From: Aporrectodea caliginosa
Lineage: Eukaryota; Annelida; Clitellata; Crassiclitellata; Lumbricidae
Length of the DNA stretch: 64,000 nt
Reading direction: 5' to 3'
Assembly (NCBI GenBank): GCA_020284085.1
Contig: JACEVL010000418.1
Location: forward strand, 226,501-290,500
In this document: positions 33,190 to 45,135 of the stretch, in pieces
Numbering within the stretch: the first letter of the stretch is position 1
How the letters are laid out: every line of letters begins with the position of its first letter
Made by a program: the position numbers and the translations under genes
Notes under the pieces: model-generated
The model's input: only the letters and a program-made list of their open reading frames with translations
Databases searched by the model: none
What the model was told of the DNA's origin: nothing

Positions 33190-34120
33190 ATTCCGCCAGC
33201 ACGGCTGTTTAACGGCCGATGTCAAATTTCTCGTACCTGTCCAAAACATTCAAAAGAGTTGTCTGTTCCAAAATTACGTCCTACCTTAAATCTAACTCCC
33301 TTCTATCTCCCACCAGTCGATGTTTCGTATATTTCATTCTACGGAAACAATTATTATGCGCCTGCTCACTTATCTTTTCGAATCTCTGATCAAAAGCAGG
33401 TAAGATTGCTAGCTCGTTTTGAAGCTAGCGCCGCGTTTGACACGGTAGATCACTCATTCTATTCTCTTCGAGACCCTCCCGCTCAGTTGGATCAACTCCT
33501 TCCTCTCCGACTGTTCATAAGCTGTTATCTTTAGGCCTACTCGTTCTCCTTGGTCCGTTATGCCTTTTGATATACCACAAGGATCTGTCTTAGTCCCGCA
33601 TTCTGTATAATTCTTTATGCTGCTAACTTGAGTTGCGTTCAATCCACCAATATGCTGATAACAACCAAGCCCATGTTCATGGCCCGGCTGCAGCAGCGAT
33701 CGCCTTAGTTGATCAGATTGTGCATGCGTTGAAGCCCTGCATGGCTGTTTGGATGTTCTGAAACCGTCTTCGGTTCCATTCTGATAAGACCATATTTATT
33801 TGGTTCGGTGGTCGGATTTAAATCTCCCTGAGCTAATCCTGAAAAGCAGCCGTGGTTACGAAATGGTTGGTGACTTCATTTATCTTAGTCTCGGCATATG
33901 AAGGGAGGTGACAGTCCAATCCATTACCGTCTGCTCTTCCCAGTTTACGATCATTGAGTAGAGATCTTGAACGGGCGCTTTATAAATTTCGACTGACTGA
34001 TTGTGCTCATTGCGTGGCTTGCTTCCTATAAGTACGCAGTTACGTACGTCTCCGGCAGTTTAGAATAATTATTCTGGTGAAATTAAATATGGCTCAGTTC
34101 TTAACCTACAAAGATTCCAC
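33190..34120 (+). mobile_element. Degenerate LINE RT fragment
   Basis: Plus strand, across frames: LSKTFKRVVCSKI, then FEASAAFDTVDHS (33420-33455), then MPFDIPQGSVL (33560), then SNPxFxSDKTIF-like words. This is the order of RT motifs with many stops. It ends just downstream of the signal-peptide exon of the Ig gene, which is on the opposite strand. Confidence 0.65.
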
Positions 34121-34283
34121 TCCATCGACCGTTGGCGTCATTCTCCAAGTCAACATACAATCGGCATATTAGCCCGACTGTAATGCAGGTCATGCAGTCC
34201 AATGCGGTGACTTAATAAAAGGATATTCTAGTGACCATCATCGATGATAACTACTTCTGTTGATGTAACGTAGAATTACTCAC

Positions 34284-34362
34284 CTTGTTCCAAGAAAGAG
34301 AATATAAGCAGACTGAATGCCACTTTCAGAATCATTTCTCCGTTGTTGTTACCGCCAGTCAT
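34284..34362 (-). CDS. Signal-peptide exon, putative exon 1
   Basis: This exon encodes MTGGNNNGE followed by MILKVAFSLLIFSFLEQ and one base of the next codon. The donor is CAAG/GTGAGTA after 34284, phase 1, which is the phase needed by every internal Ig and mucin exon to the left. The second Met (34335) would give a textbook signal peptide: basic MILK, hydrophobic VAFSLLIFSFL, then a polar EQ junction. The first Met (34362) has an A at -3 and may also serve. Joining to A4 gives EQ-D-VYGQC. Linkage to the Ig array is inferred from strand, phase and the lack of another candidate. The intervening 10.4 kb holds piggyBac and LINE insertions but no competing exon that I can recognise. Confidence 0.6.
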
Positions 34363-34485
34363 GTTGATTCAGTTCCTTTGCTCACAGGTTTAATCGATTT
34401 CGTCTTTTCACTGCACAAATACAAACAGTAAATCAATTGGAAAATTCGGTGTGACAACTTTTCAAATGAAGGAACAAGATTTTAG

Positions 34486-34492
34486 TTTTATA
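34486..34492 (-). promoter_or_regulatory. Possible TATA box for the Ig gene
   Basis: The minus strand reads TATAAAA in the context AAGTATAAAACTAAAA, about 125 bp upstream of the first ATG. Transcription would start about 30 bp on, leaving a ~95-nt leader. This is a sequence match only in AT-rich DNA. Confidence 0.35.
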
Positions 34493-34499
34493 CTTAGCA

Positions 34500-36217
34500 C
34501 CACAAACAAAATATAATTAATAAAAAAACATAGTAGCACACATTTAAAATATCTATACATCGAGACACTTTTAATATTGCGCATTTAGGTACCTCAAAAA
34601 CCCCACAGAAATTGCATTTTAAAATGGTTTGCAAATGTTCGCTACATGCTTGAAAGTTTAATGGATAAATCCCGAGTATTATTGCTTCATAATTATTGGA
34701 AAAACGATCAGCACTCTGTCTTTGCATACATCTACGCATCCAACTATATCTACAGAATATGAAAAAATCATCTAAGGTGTTTCCAACTTTGCCTAATTAA
34801 GTGTTTGCGAATATTGCTGAATGAAAACAAATTCAACTGTTTATTATACCTTAGTCCTCGAGTAACATTTTTCGGTTAATAAATTCTAAATAATGCAAAT
34901 AAAGTCACCATTCGCGTTCAAAGACATTTCAGAAATGACAAAGTTCAGGCAACAGCGTCTTAAAACTGCAGCGCGTTCATTCATGTGCCAAGTCACAAGA
35001 AGACGTCTTTTGTATTGTGTTCACTGTTGAGCTATCCATTGCTTTGCGGCTCTGCATTATCATTGTAGCCCGACCATTAATTCAGTTGTTAGTCTGATGC
35101 GTATATTTATAGCCCAGCCCAAGTTGAAATACATCAAGCCCGGTCACGACGCGGTAAGTTATATGGCGTCACTTGTGAGCAAATATATGAGCTACGATTT
35201 GCCTTTCAATATAGTGGAACCTTTTCTTAGAGTCCCATGTTCAAGGATAATGGACTGCATTCATCCGGCTCTATTAAATAAACAAAGGTAGACGACAATT
35301 TTTGAATTGTCTTGGGTAAACATAGTTATGAGGAACACCTTATACCATCAGTGTAGCAGTGCACGTCTTCAGCCCATCGGTTCTAAGCCGCTAAGCAAAT
35401 ATTCTAGATCAAATTGTATCTTTGTATCTGTTGTTGCCTTTAATACATTCCCTAAGCGATCTGCAAAGTTTTTCTGTGGCCCCACCAGGATTGCCAAGAG
35501 CATTAGTAGGGTTCCATAATTATGGGAAACTGGGTTCTGTATAGACTCCGTGTGGGCAAGCTGGCAGAGGTTAGGTTGTGTAAACGGACAGCAGTCAACT
35601 GGCTGCTTCAGAGAAAACTAGTCTTCTATCGCCAACAGACCTAAACAGTTGGTTTAATGTCTTCCCTGTATGAGGCTTCAAGCTATTAATAGTACAGGTA
35701 CTTGTCATAGGATTTGCTAGATTGTGTCTAATTGAGCAAACTGAATTGTTTAAAACTCCGCAATTTCTACTTCGAGAAATAATTCTTAAATGGTGTAAAT
35801 AATTACAAGAATGATAGCAGAGTAAAGAGCAGCCATTCGTAATGTATGACTGATGAGAAAATTTCAATTCCAAAGACAAGACAAAGGATAAGGCATTGAG
35901 TAAAGATGAGTGTAAAATTGGCCGTAAATGTAAAAGCCGCATGAATGCTATTTATTTTTAAACTTAGCTTTCAGCTAATCATTTGTGTTTACTTCTATAG
36001 CGCCAGTCAAAATAAGGAAAACACACCAGTAGCGTTTAATATGTACCAAATTCCAACTGAACAATATTCAGTTGATAAGGTGGCAGCAATTTCTCGCGTA
36101 GGCTAAATGCAATTCTTAACGGGTGTGGCTGTCAAGCAGACCATAAATTGCTCGCATACATTATAAATAATAATTTATATATATGCATTCTATGTAAAAT
36201 TATACATATGCATATAT
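34500..36217. other. Upstream region, no recognised gene
   Basis: This is the 5' flank of the putative Ig gene. A 115-codon minus-strand ORF (35942-35595) and a 70-codon plus ORF (35307-35519) have no domain that I recognise. No conserved repeat is seen. Confidence 0.4.
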
Positions 36218-36224
36218 ATACATG

Positions 36225-36355
36225 CATACATACATACATACATACATACATACATACATACATACATACATACATACATACATACATACATACATACATA
36301 CATACATACATACATACATACATACATACATACATACATACATACATACATACAT
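36225..36355. repeat. CATA tetranucleotide microsatellite
   Basis: More than 30 uninterrupted ACAT/CATA units. Overlapping ORFs of repeated MYVC, YIHT and similar words on both strands are translations of the repeat. Confidence 0.97.
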
Positions 36356-36359
36356 GCCA

Positions 36360-37687
36360 TGCATAGATACACGTATTGTTGTTCGGCGACTGTTTGTACA
36401 TTGCAAAATACGTTTGAAGTTGATGGGCGTTTGATGGCCTAGTTCGTCGGTGTGTTCAACCTAGCGTGGAAACAACCCCGCCTTAAGGCCAACTACGCTT
36501 ATTTGCTGACATTGACAAAGCTGACAAGACCTTGAAGTCAGGATTTGAAGCCCTTTATGTTCATATCTATAGGCTATTAGATCTGCATATCATTGCATTG
36601 AAATCCAAATGCAGATTTAGGATTCTCCTTTTTGTGGTCTAACTTTACTACCGTATCTAAAATTACAATTACAATTTCCAACTTAGCAGTTCCGATTGTC
36701 TTAAGATTCGGCCACCATCAATTCAGACACTTGCGATTTTTAGAGATTAAAATATACTATTATTTGGCTGTTACTCATACATTTATAACACATAAAATTA
36801 AGAGTAGACTAGTTTCTATATTTCTGTTGCCATAAGATTAGAGTGAAATTGTTATGGGAAAGACCACAATTTACCCAATCTTAATGCGACAGGAATCTAG
36901 AATGCGCGCTTAAGTTTGCGTGATAGGCTATACGATTTGAAAGCGTGTGATTTTGGATTAGATTTCGTATTAATGGTTCATAAATAGGCTTCTGATATTG
37001 AACAATAAACTATCATGCAGGAGCAATTTATAGAAGCGGTTTAAAGAGTAAAAGCCAGTTGTTCGTTCGATAAACATTATCGAGTAGGTTATAACAAGTG
37101 CGAGAGTTATACTGAATAAATGTCCCTCTGCTGTAAATTCATTATTGTTTAGGCTAATGGACAATTCGAAGATAAAACATTGAGAAAAAATTAGTATGCT
37201 AGAAAGAGCAGAGGAGTTTTTAAATTTAGAGTTGGCTTTGTCAACGTATAAAAGAACGAAAGAGGAAGTAGTTGTGTATTAAACCTAACTTGTACTGAAT
37301 TTGTATAATCCAGTAAAGCACGGATTATGACGATCACCGATTCATTGTACAAGGACTAAAGATGACAGTATATATGCCACACCCTTGCACAACCGAAGAA
37401 TGACGTAGTTAAGAGTGTCGTAGCCATAAATCCTCCCTTTAATGTAATGAAATAGCGACCCCGATGAATAGGGAGACGATACAATGCTGCTCGACCTTTG
37501 TGCCAATCCTATGCTTGCAAACCACTTTCTCACACTGCTTCAATGAAATAACTGTGACATGCAACGTAAACAGATTCAAAACAGGGCGTTGAGCCCAGCT
37601 GACACCTGACACCCTTCAATGTGTTACCAGTCTCAAAAGATTTTAACTACCGCCTTGTGATGCAGCACAAAGCAACCTGTCCTGTCC
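36360..37687. other. No recognised gene
   Basis: AT-rich sequence without a supported exon or recognisable repeat. ORFs are short and compositionally like the background. Confidence 0.4.
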
Positions 37688-39060
37688 TCAGCCATCCACG
37701 GAACGAGGGTTGGCCGCGTCATGCATAATATTTCTCAATTGTTGTCTGTTCTCATCCTTCCTTATCAGTTTCGCCGCTGAGAGATCAGTCCATGTTTTAA
37801 TGTTATCCATCCAATTTATTTTTGTCTTCCTCATGCACGAGAGCCTGGTAGTATGCCTAGGACTGTCTCCTGCTCCAAGCATCTCTTCTTTCCTCATGAT
37901 GAGTCCGTAGTATGCCAGGTTCATTTTCTTCACAGATTATTTTGAGAAGATTCCTCTCTACACCTGGTCCAGCAGTTTCAAGTACCCACTCATTTGTCTT
38001 TTTAGCGGTCCATGGTACTCGTAGGACAAGTCTCAAACATTTAATCTCGAATGCTTCTATTCTTGACTCCTCAGTCTTCCCCAAAGTCCAACTCTCACAT
38101 CCATAATTAACAATTATTGGCCACACTAAATGTCTTCAAAAACCGCAATTTTGTGGCAATCGCTATACCATGATTCTGCCAATTCTTTTTGAGTCCAGTT
38201 ACGATGCTGTATTTCTTTGCCAGACGTGATCGGATCTCTCTTGCGCAGTCAACATCCTCAGTAACCGATGAACCGAAGTAAGCATAGGACCTACGTATCA
38301 ACCTGCTCCTGCTATTGTTGCTGATATTGCATAGGCCCCTATTGTTTTCTCTGTTGTCATGACTTTTGTTTTGTCCGCTTTTATCAGCATTCCGTATTTC
38401 TTGCTGGCGCTGTCTAGTCGTTAGAGCATGCTATCAAAATGATGTCATCGGCATACCGCAGATTTGTTACACTTCGTCCTCCAATCCTGACTCCATCAAC
38501 ATAAGCGTTCAAAGTCACCCTCATCACCAACTCCGCCAGGGTGTTGAATAAGTATGATGAAAGCACGCATCTTTGTCGTACCCAGCGTCGGACCTGAAAC
38601 ACGTTGGATATTACCCCAGCTACCCTGACCCTAACCTGTTGCTTGCTGTAGAGGTTTGTCAACAGGTTTACTATGTGTCCTGGATATCACTTTTCCAGCA
38701 TGGTCGTCCAAAGTCAATCATGCGAGACAGAGTTGAATGCCTTCTTAAAATCAATAAAACACAGGAAGAGAGGCTGCTGTTATTCCTTCGCGTTCTGCAT
38801 AATGATCTTCGGATTTGTGCCTCTTACCTGACGAAAACCAGCGTGTTCCTCAGCAATTTCTGATTTTGTTGTCTCCTTATCCTTTCCATGATTATTCTTT
38901 ATATGATTTTGCTGGAATGTGATTTCAAAGCGATTGTTCAGTAGTTTTTGCACTGCCTGAGATCACCTTTCTTTAAGGTGGTGATAAATGTAGATTCATT
39001 CCAGTCCTCTAGCCACTCTCCAGTTTCCCATAGTGCCAAACAACACAAATCCTATGCATT
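37688..39060 (-). mobile_element. RTE-like endonuclease/RT LINE, degenerate
   Basis: Minus-strand order with frame changes: WETGEWLEDWNESTF and KKGDLRQCKNY (about 39030-38950), ERIRRQQNQK, FIDFKKAFNSVSHD (38750-38710), LLTNLYSKQQVRVR, RRWVRQRCVLSSYLFN, then LRYADDIIL (38440-38420, catalytic YADD). These are followed by GSSVTEDVDCAREIRSRLA, NYGCESWTLGK, FEIKCLRLVLRVPWT and, at the C-terminus, INWMDNIKTWTDLSAAKLIR with a stop at 37688. This motif set is that of the mobile-element endonuclease-RT family common in marine invertebrates. It is inactivated by frameshifts. Confidence 0.8.
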
Positions 39061-42000
39061 TTTAAGCACTGTCTCACCTTAAGATTTATAGCTTTGATGG
39101 GCCTGCGCTCTTGCCATTTGAGTCTTGTGCTGCACAAAGCAACACAAGACTGAAATTCTTAGTATCAACATCTTTCAATCATTACACACGGCAGATGAGT
39201 CTTTTCTATGCACGTATCTACATAAATATGTTGTGCCGTACAAATAAACAGAAAACAGTGTCAACATCTTGTGAGTCTGGACTGTGAAACCAATGTTTCT
39301 GAGAAGCGCCTCTCATCTGCCTAGGCCAGATTTACCTCCGATTATGTTGACTTTCGAGAAATTGCTTATCGTGTGCCCGATCTGATGGCAGTACAGCTAT
39401 CATCTAAGTCCAAATTGGATACTGGCCAATAATTGCAGCACTCTTACTTTAAAATCGCTGCCATGTATAATTTTTTTATTATTTCATTCGATATTTGACA
39501 GTTATCAATGACTCATAACTTCATGATTTCTTCTTTTAAATTTCATTCAGGACTTACATAAATTATGTACTTAAGTTAAAATGACAAATTTAAAAAATAT
39601 TGACATTATTTCCCTGCAAAACTACGAAACCTGTTCCTACATTTGCTGTCAGTTTAGTATAAAATTTTAATTATAGCAATAGTGCGATGAGTAGATATTG
39701 ATGTACTGTCATTTCATTATTGCTCTGTTTTGAGTATCAATGACATTACATTTGCTCTAGAAATTTGTATTTTGTAAGTTTCCCTTCTGTGCATATAATG
39801 TTAATGTTTGGATGAGGATTTCTAGATTATGACATCACCTGATTCGTTCTGTCTCGGAGTTTGTTCAAAATGATCACACATTATGGATTAGTCCTGGAAT
39901 TCATAAATATTGCAGATCAGGCCATAGCCAATTCTGTTGAAGAATTCTTTGCTATGGAAGTAGCCGTAGCTTCTTAAGAATTCAAGGCATTTTCTTCGCG
40001 ACATCCTAATACTATTCGACCAATCTGTCAATATTATTAAAAAGTAGGTTTCAATGCAGAGAAGTGCAGCGAGAAATGTTTGTAGTGTTTCCTTGAGACA
40101 TCGATTCAGAAGGACTTGAGGATAGAGTTCCGTCCTCAGAAGAAGCCATACTGTCTATCCCTTCAGATACAGTCCTTGTCCTATGTACTGTAAATGGCAA
40201 AAAATTCTCAACATAAAGTATGCTTCTGTCAGATTACTTTACTAAGCAGCTGACGAAATAAAAGAGACCCCTGGACAGATAAAACTGTTAACAAATGCAA
40301 CCACGCCCAGGTCTGTTAGCAGACAACTCTTTTCTCATTGTGTTGTCATTCTTGTTCAAGACTTTTAAATATTTGCGAGCAGACTTAATAGAATTGATCA
40401 ATGTAATATGTGACTCCGGCTTACGAATAGATCAAGTGATATTAACGTACATGTATACACGGAATTGCGCAGCTTGAGCTGACAGCAAAACCCCATTGCA
40501 ATGTCAGATAGGCCGTGAATGGGAGACATACTAAATGTTATTGTCAATGAATTGCCTTTAAGAACTGTTGACGTCTGAAGTGTACAACAAAGCTTCTGCG
40601 CATAGCGTAAGACTCCAATATTACCTTTCATGGTTTTGTGCTCAAAATTCCACCCATGTTTACGTTTGACATATCTAAAGCGATGTAGTAATATTGAGTT
40701 TGAAGGCTATGGTGTTGCTTCTTACATAGAGGTCACCGACACCATGAACAATAATTTCTCCACAAGGTTTATATAACATTAGTCGGGAAGATGATTGAAT
40801 GGTAATACGTTGGCACGAAGATGAGATGGGTTCTATATCCATGGGTTCTATATCCACTGCCCATCCGGTTGATTCAGCCTTCAATTCTCTAGGGGAATTT
40901 AAAATGAGCAGTAGGACAAGTTTAACTGATGTAATCTTGTCATCATCTGTTACTTGTAATTTTACTGCGTATTTTGTCAGTTTGAATTAATCAGTAGCGG
41001 AGCAACCAAGGGTCGCGGTAGATCAGTTCACCTGCCCATTTTGCTCTTGACCTTCCTTATGACCTGCCTACTTACTACCTACTGCTGAGTAAAATATTTT
41101 TTGGAATTTTTAATATCTTCTTTACATTTAAATCATCAACATATGTCCAATAAGATGACTAGTGCAGTTATTAGATCTAAACGTTTATCTAGTATGTCAA
41201 TAGACGTCAAAGTCGTAAACTCTAAAATTGAAACACCTAAATGTTCTTTGCCGCCGTTGCGTCAAAAAGTTTTGAAAATAAATAATATAATAGTTTGTCG
41301 TCGATTACTCAAACATTAATTTGTTCGACCTGCTGAATAACTCCTCTGACCCTGACGCACACCTACTGAAATTGTGAAGCTTGCGCCGCCACTGGAATTA
41401 ATAAATGATTATTATAATTATTTTTACTATATTAATTAACTTAAGATGGAAAATCAAGACAATAATTTTAGTGACATTCTTCACTGAAAATAAAGTGTGA
41501 TATAGTATTATAGATGGTGTGATTGACTGTCAAAATTGAGGTCGTAGTTCAAATCCACAACAAGGGGCGAAAGATAGTTCGAAGTTTCTCTGTATACTTG
41601 CGTGAAATATGGACATCCCTAAAATAATTACATTGACTGAGACTGATAAGTGGGATTGATTAGATAGCAATGAATGTATAGTAATGTGCAACAATATATT
41701 CCGCCCGTGTCTAATGCCCAAGGCATCAAGTGCTGGAACCCCAAACACAAGCCGTAATGAGGTCACTATACTGACGATCAATTCATAAGACAGGTAGGCA
41801 GCCTATGGTGCATAAGCAATTTGAAAATGGTAAATCTTGAGTTGATAACGAAGTAACATAACTTAGCTGAACAGACAGAAACAAGGAGAAAGTTTTAAAA
41901 TCTAGGTCAACCAAACGAGAAACTTTGTTAAAGAGGAACAGTTTTAATGATAGGTTGGCCTATGACTAGAGATAGACAATCAGGTGACCTATAGTTGCAT

Positions 42001-42710
42001 AATGAAAAGTCTCAAGAATAGGGACAGATTTTTAGCATTGTGGCTGGTCAGAGATCAAAGTTTAAAACTATGAGTCCCAATCTGAAACCACTAATTCTTT
42101 GCTGAACTGGAAGCCAATGCCGATGGATAATAAGCAGAGGGATAATATGCTCATATATTTTAGTTATTCCTCAAGAGGAAGAGGACTAGTCGCCTTGCCC
42201 AATGAGGGTAAATGCCAGATTAAGAAAAATTAAGTGGTTTGCACTTCATACTTAGAGGTGCTATGCAGGACTAACTTTGAAACTGTCCTTCTTCACTATT
42301 GAAAATTGGTGTTAATTCCTGAGATTAGGATGTAGGTGTACAGTTTCAAGTGGTGGAAGCTTCCAATAAGCATTTTAACGTAATTTTATGCAATAATGGC
42401 TAGAATGCAAAATTCAGCCCAAGTTTATTGTTAGAGGGTGGCATTGCTCTGTCTAATAACGAAGCCTCAAATTTTTCATCGCTGATGTACGTCAGAAACG
42501 CCCGTGATGTCAGTTAGTGGTATTTTGATGCATCTGAGCATGCAGCGCCTTTCCATTAATCAAGGTGTAGCTGCTCTTAGGGCGTTGTGCGTTTCATATT
42601 GTTCACGTACGTTTTGATACAGTAACAAATTCGAAAAGCGAGGGCATTGATAGAGTGTAAACATCCCATCAAATCGCTCAGTTGTGAACTCGAAAGGCTA
42701 CTGTTAGCAC
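39061..42710. other. No recognised gene
   Basis: Long AT-rich stretch. A weak tRNA-like SINE head lies at about 41505-41585. A short tandem word (GGGTTCTATATCCA twice) lies at about 40828. The remaining ORFs are under 85 codons and featureless. Confidence 0.4.
41505..41585 (+). mobile_element. Possible tRNA-derived SINE head
   Basis: GATGGTGTGATTGACTGTCA, then GGTCGTAGTTCAAATCC, resembles A and B boxes of a tRNA promoter. It parallels the SINE at 61.6 kb (GAACTGTCAATCGAGTGG, GGTTTCAAATC). Confidence 0.35.
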
Positions 42711-42784
42711 AGTGACGACAAATGATTTACGACTCAATGATACCGACGACCAAGGCAACGGTGTGAGTACAAAAGAGGCCACGG

Positions 42785-43130
42785 TCTCTTCATCCAATTT
42801 TACTGCATTTCGTGACTCGATATTGAAAACGAGGTCGCTTCTTGCAGCAACACTTAAACGCGGTAACCTGACGATACAAAAGCAGGTGGCAATACATCAT
42901 GCGTGTTTGGAGAGCATTATTATAGGCAAACAAGCGTTTATAGGCTAAACGTCAGTTGAGCCTAACGTTTAATGTTGGACAGATTTTACACCGCTTGGTG
43001 ATCAATCATGTAAATTTTAGGTTTGAAGAAGTCCTCGACGTCTAAACATGATCCCTATAATAATTTAACGCTTAATTCTTATTGTAAAGAATTCATATAG
43101 ATTCAAGTAATCGTAGGAAAGTCTGGTCGC
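42785..43130. repeat. Dispersed repeat, paired with 53.5 kb copy
   Basis: It aligns over about 340 bp with 53480-53815. Shared words are TTCATCCAATT, GCAGCAACACTTA, CGTTTAATGTTG-like text and TCAAGTAATCGTAGGAAAGTC-like text. Family unknown. The 78-codon ORF at 42712-42948 overlaps it and is not in the partner, so it is not a gene. Confidence 0.55.
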
Positions 43131-43373
43131 TCACTTCGCTCTTTTGAACCGGCATGGCCTTCTTGCACCACGGTCGCGGACTGCAACTGCCCAGCATCAT
43201 GCCTATTCATCTGTCGGTCCATTACATCCTAAATTCTAAAATCTGTCTTTCTCTTTATTGTCCACCTATTGTTAATATTATCAGTATTAATTATTTATTA
43301 TTACCATTTATTATTTTTGCCATTATAAAATATCAATATAATAATTATTACAATTAGTATTATTATTAAAATA

Positions 43374-43670
<297 letters not shown>

Positions 43671-43744
43671 TTATTAATTATTAATATATTTATTCTTATT
43701 ATATTTTTAATTATCTTTAGTAGAAGTATTTTTATTATTAATTT

Positions 43745-44165
43745 TCTACCCGAGGTACATGTAATGCCTCTGGATTTAAAAAAATTTTGCTGTTAAGTTT
43801 TAGGTCAAGATCGGTATTATCGAAGTCCTGCTTCCATCGGTCATTAGGACAAATGGCTGAACTGGAGGAAGAAGTCGAAAGTCAGAAATAGTTCAGAACT
43901 GTTCAGAGTCACTTCGGGGGAACTGGTCGCTGAAGGCGGTGATGTGAATAAGCTGGTGCCCTGCGCTTGGCTTTCGAGTGACGCTTTAGAAGTTTGGAGA
44001 TTACGATTACGACGTAGACGTTCGTCAATGGAGCGTCACCTAGCCATGGTTTGTCATCAGATCTGTCTCCTGATTTATGCAAACTGTGGTGCCCAGAACA
44101 GGCAGGGATTTTCCTATTAATTTTGATGGGCAGTTTTTTTATATTATTTTTGCCCCCTTCCATGT
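43745..44165. repeat. Dispersed repeat copy
   Basis: It begins with CTACCCGAGGTACATGTAAT and later contains GCAAACTGTGGTGCCCAGAA, followed by a CAGGCAGGGATTTTCC run. The 51677-52110 region has the same two landmarks in the same order next to TTA arrays (CCCAAGGGTAGGTACTAATC, GCAATCTGTGGTGCCTAAAA). Confidence 0.5.
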
Positions 44166-44569
44166 GAAAAGGATCCCCGTCATATTTAATATGACTAAAG
44201 TGATTTAATATAATTATTATAACTTCAATGAAGTTATAATATATTTAATCATTTTTCTCTGGTTTTCTGCCAATTTTCTGGTGAAGTTACATTGTGTCTC
44301 GATACATTTGCTCTTTTCTTGCGATTTCTCTTTATGCAGCGACTTCTTGCAGTGTCTACTATTAATATAAGGATATTTGTCAGTGTTAGTGATTCGTTTA
44401 TGGCAGTTTGTTGTTGTACTGGTATCATCATATCCAACAAACAATGGACATTGTTGTAAGGCAATACATATTTCTTCTTGACAGCCAGGGAAGCTGATCA
44501 TGTGACAAAAATTCATTACTGTCCTTGGATACGCTCATTCTGCTATCATAACCTTCTTTGTACTCGGAA

Positions 44570-45135
44570 CTATTGACTCTATCAATAGTCTGCCTGACCT
44601 TATCACCATCTGTTCTTCTCTTTACTCCGTCCTACGATCTGGTCAGCTGGCGTGCCTTGACCGGGTGCTCCGCTCTGCGGCGCGCCTTAATTATTGGCCG
44701 AATACCCAAATTCGGCCATGTCTCTAACTACTTGCTGGAAACCTTACACTGGCTCCCTATCCGCCAGCGCATTGTATACAGGATCGCCTCCCTTGAGTGG
44801 CGATGTCGGTTGGGCCTTGCCCCAACCTATCTGCGGGACCTCTGTCGTTCCGTATCGGGCGACCAGGTTTGTCGCTCCCTTCGCTCCTCTGGGAGGGGGT
44901 GCTCATAGTCCCGTTTTCCAGCACAGCTACCATGCATAATCGTGCTTTCTCAGTGGTGGGCCCGACCGTCTGGAATGGGTTGCCCTTGGAATTGCGCCTG
45001 CTTCCCAGAACGCTCTCTGACACGTTCTATACTAACCTGAAAACAGTTCTTTTTGGCCGTGCTGGAGTCGGGAGCACCTCTGAGTAGTTCTTTGAAGAGG
45101 TGCTATACAAATCTACTGAATGAATGAATGAATTA
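44570..45135 (+). mobile_element. CR1-like LINE 3' end
   Basis: Plus strand: DLVSWRALTGCSALRRALI, LLETLHWLPIRQRIVYRI, LGLAPTYLRDLC, then FSVVGPTVWNGLPLELRLLP and FYTNLKTVLFG, ending GSTSE and a stop at about 45087. The short untranslated tail GGTGCTATACAAATCTACTG ends in GAAT repeats at 45132. The 5' part is truncated and one frame change is present. Confidence 0.82.

Larger units (their letters stand above)
7088..34362 (-). other. Gene model: modular secreted Ig/mucin protein
   Basis: Fourteen exons on the minus strand, in transcript order: 34362-34284 (signal peptide), 23877-23551, 22838-22521, 22137-21814, 18983-18663, 18058-17741, 17302-16886, 15646-15326, 14682-14365, 13926-13510, 12062-11742, 11175-10858, 10425-9823, 7402-7088. 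Order of domains: signal peptide, then A-B-M four times, then A, where A and B are two Ig types and M is a Ser/Thr/Pro-rich mucin-like exon. All internal exons are phase 1-1 with AG/GT borders. Together they encode at least 1,572 residues without a stop. The last donor shows that 3' exons lie beyond the recognised part. Linking exon 1 across a 10.4-kb transposon-filled intron is inferred from phase and orientation; transcripts may also use subsets of modules. No fibrinogen, chitin-binding or membrane segment is seen. Confidence 0.6.

Noticed and set aside
7088..34362. Assignment to VCBP or FREP families
   Set aside because: No chitin-binding or fibrinogen domain is visible, and the A-B-M order does not match those families as I know them.
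35595..35942. 115-codon minus ORF
   Set aside because: No domain, no paralogue in the window and no splice context that I can support.
36132..36434. ORFs of repeated MYVC, YIHT and similar words
   Set aside because: Translations of the CATA microsatellite on both strands.
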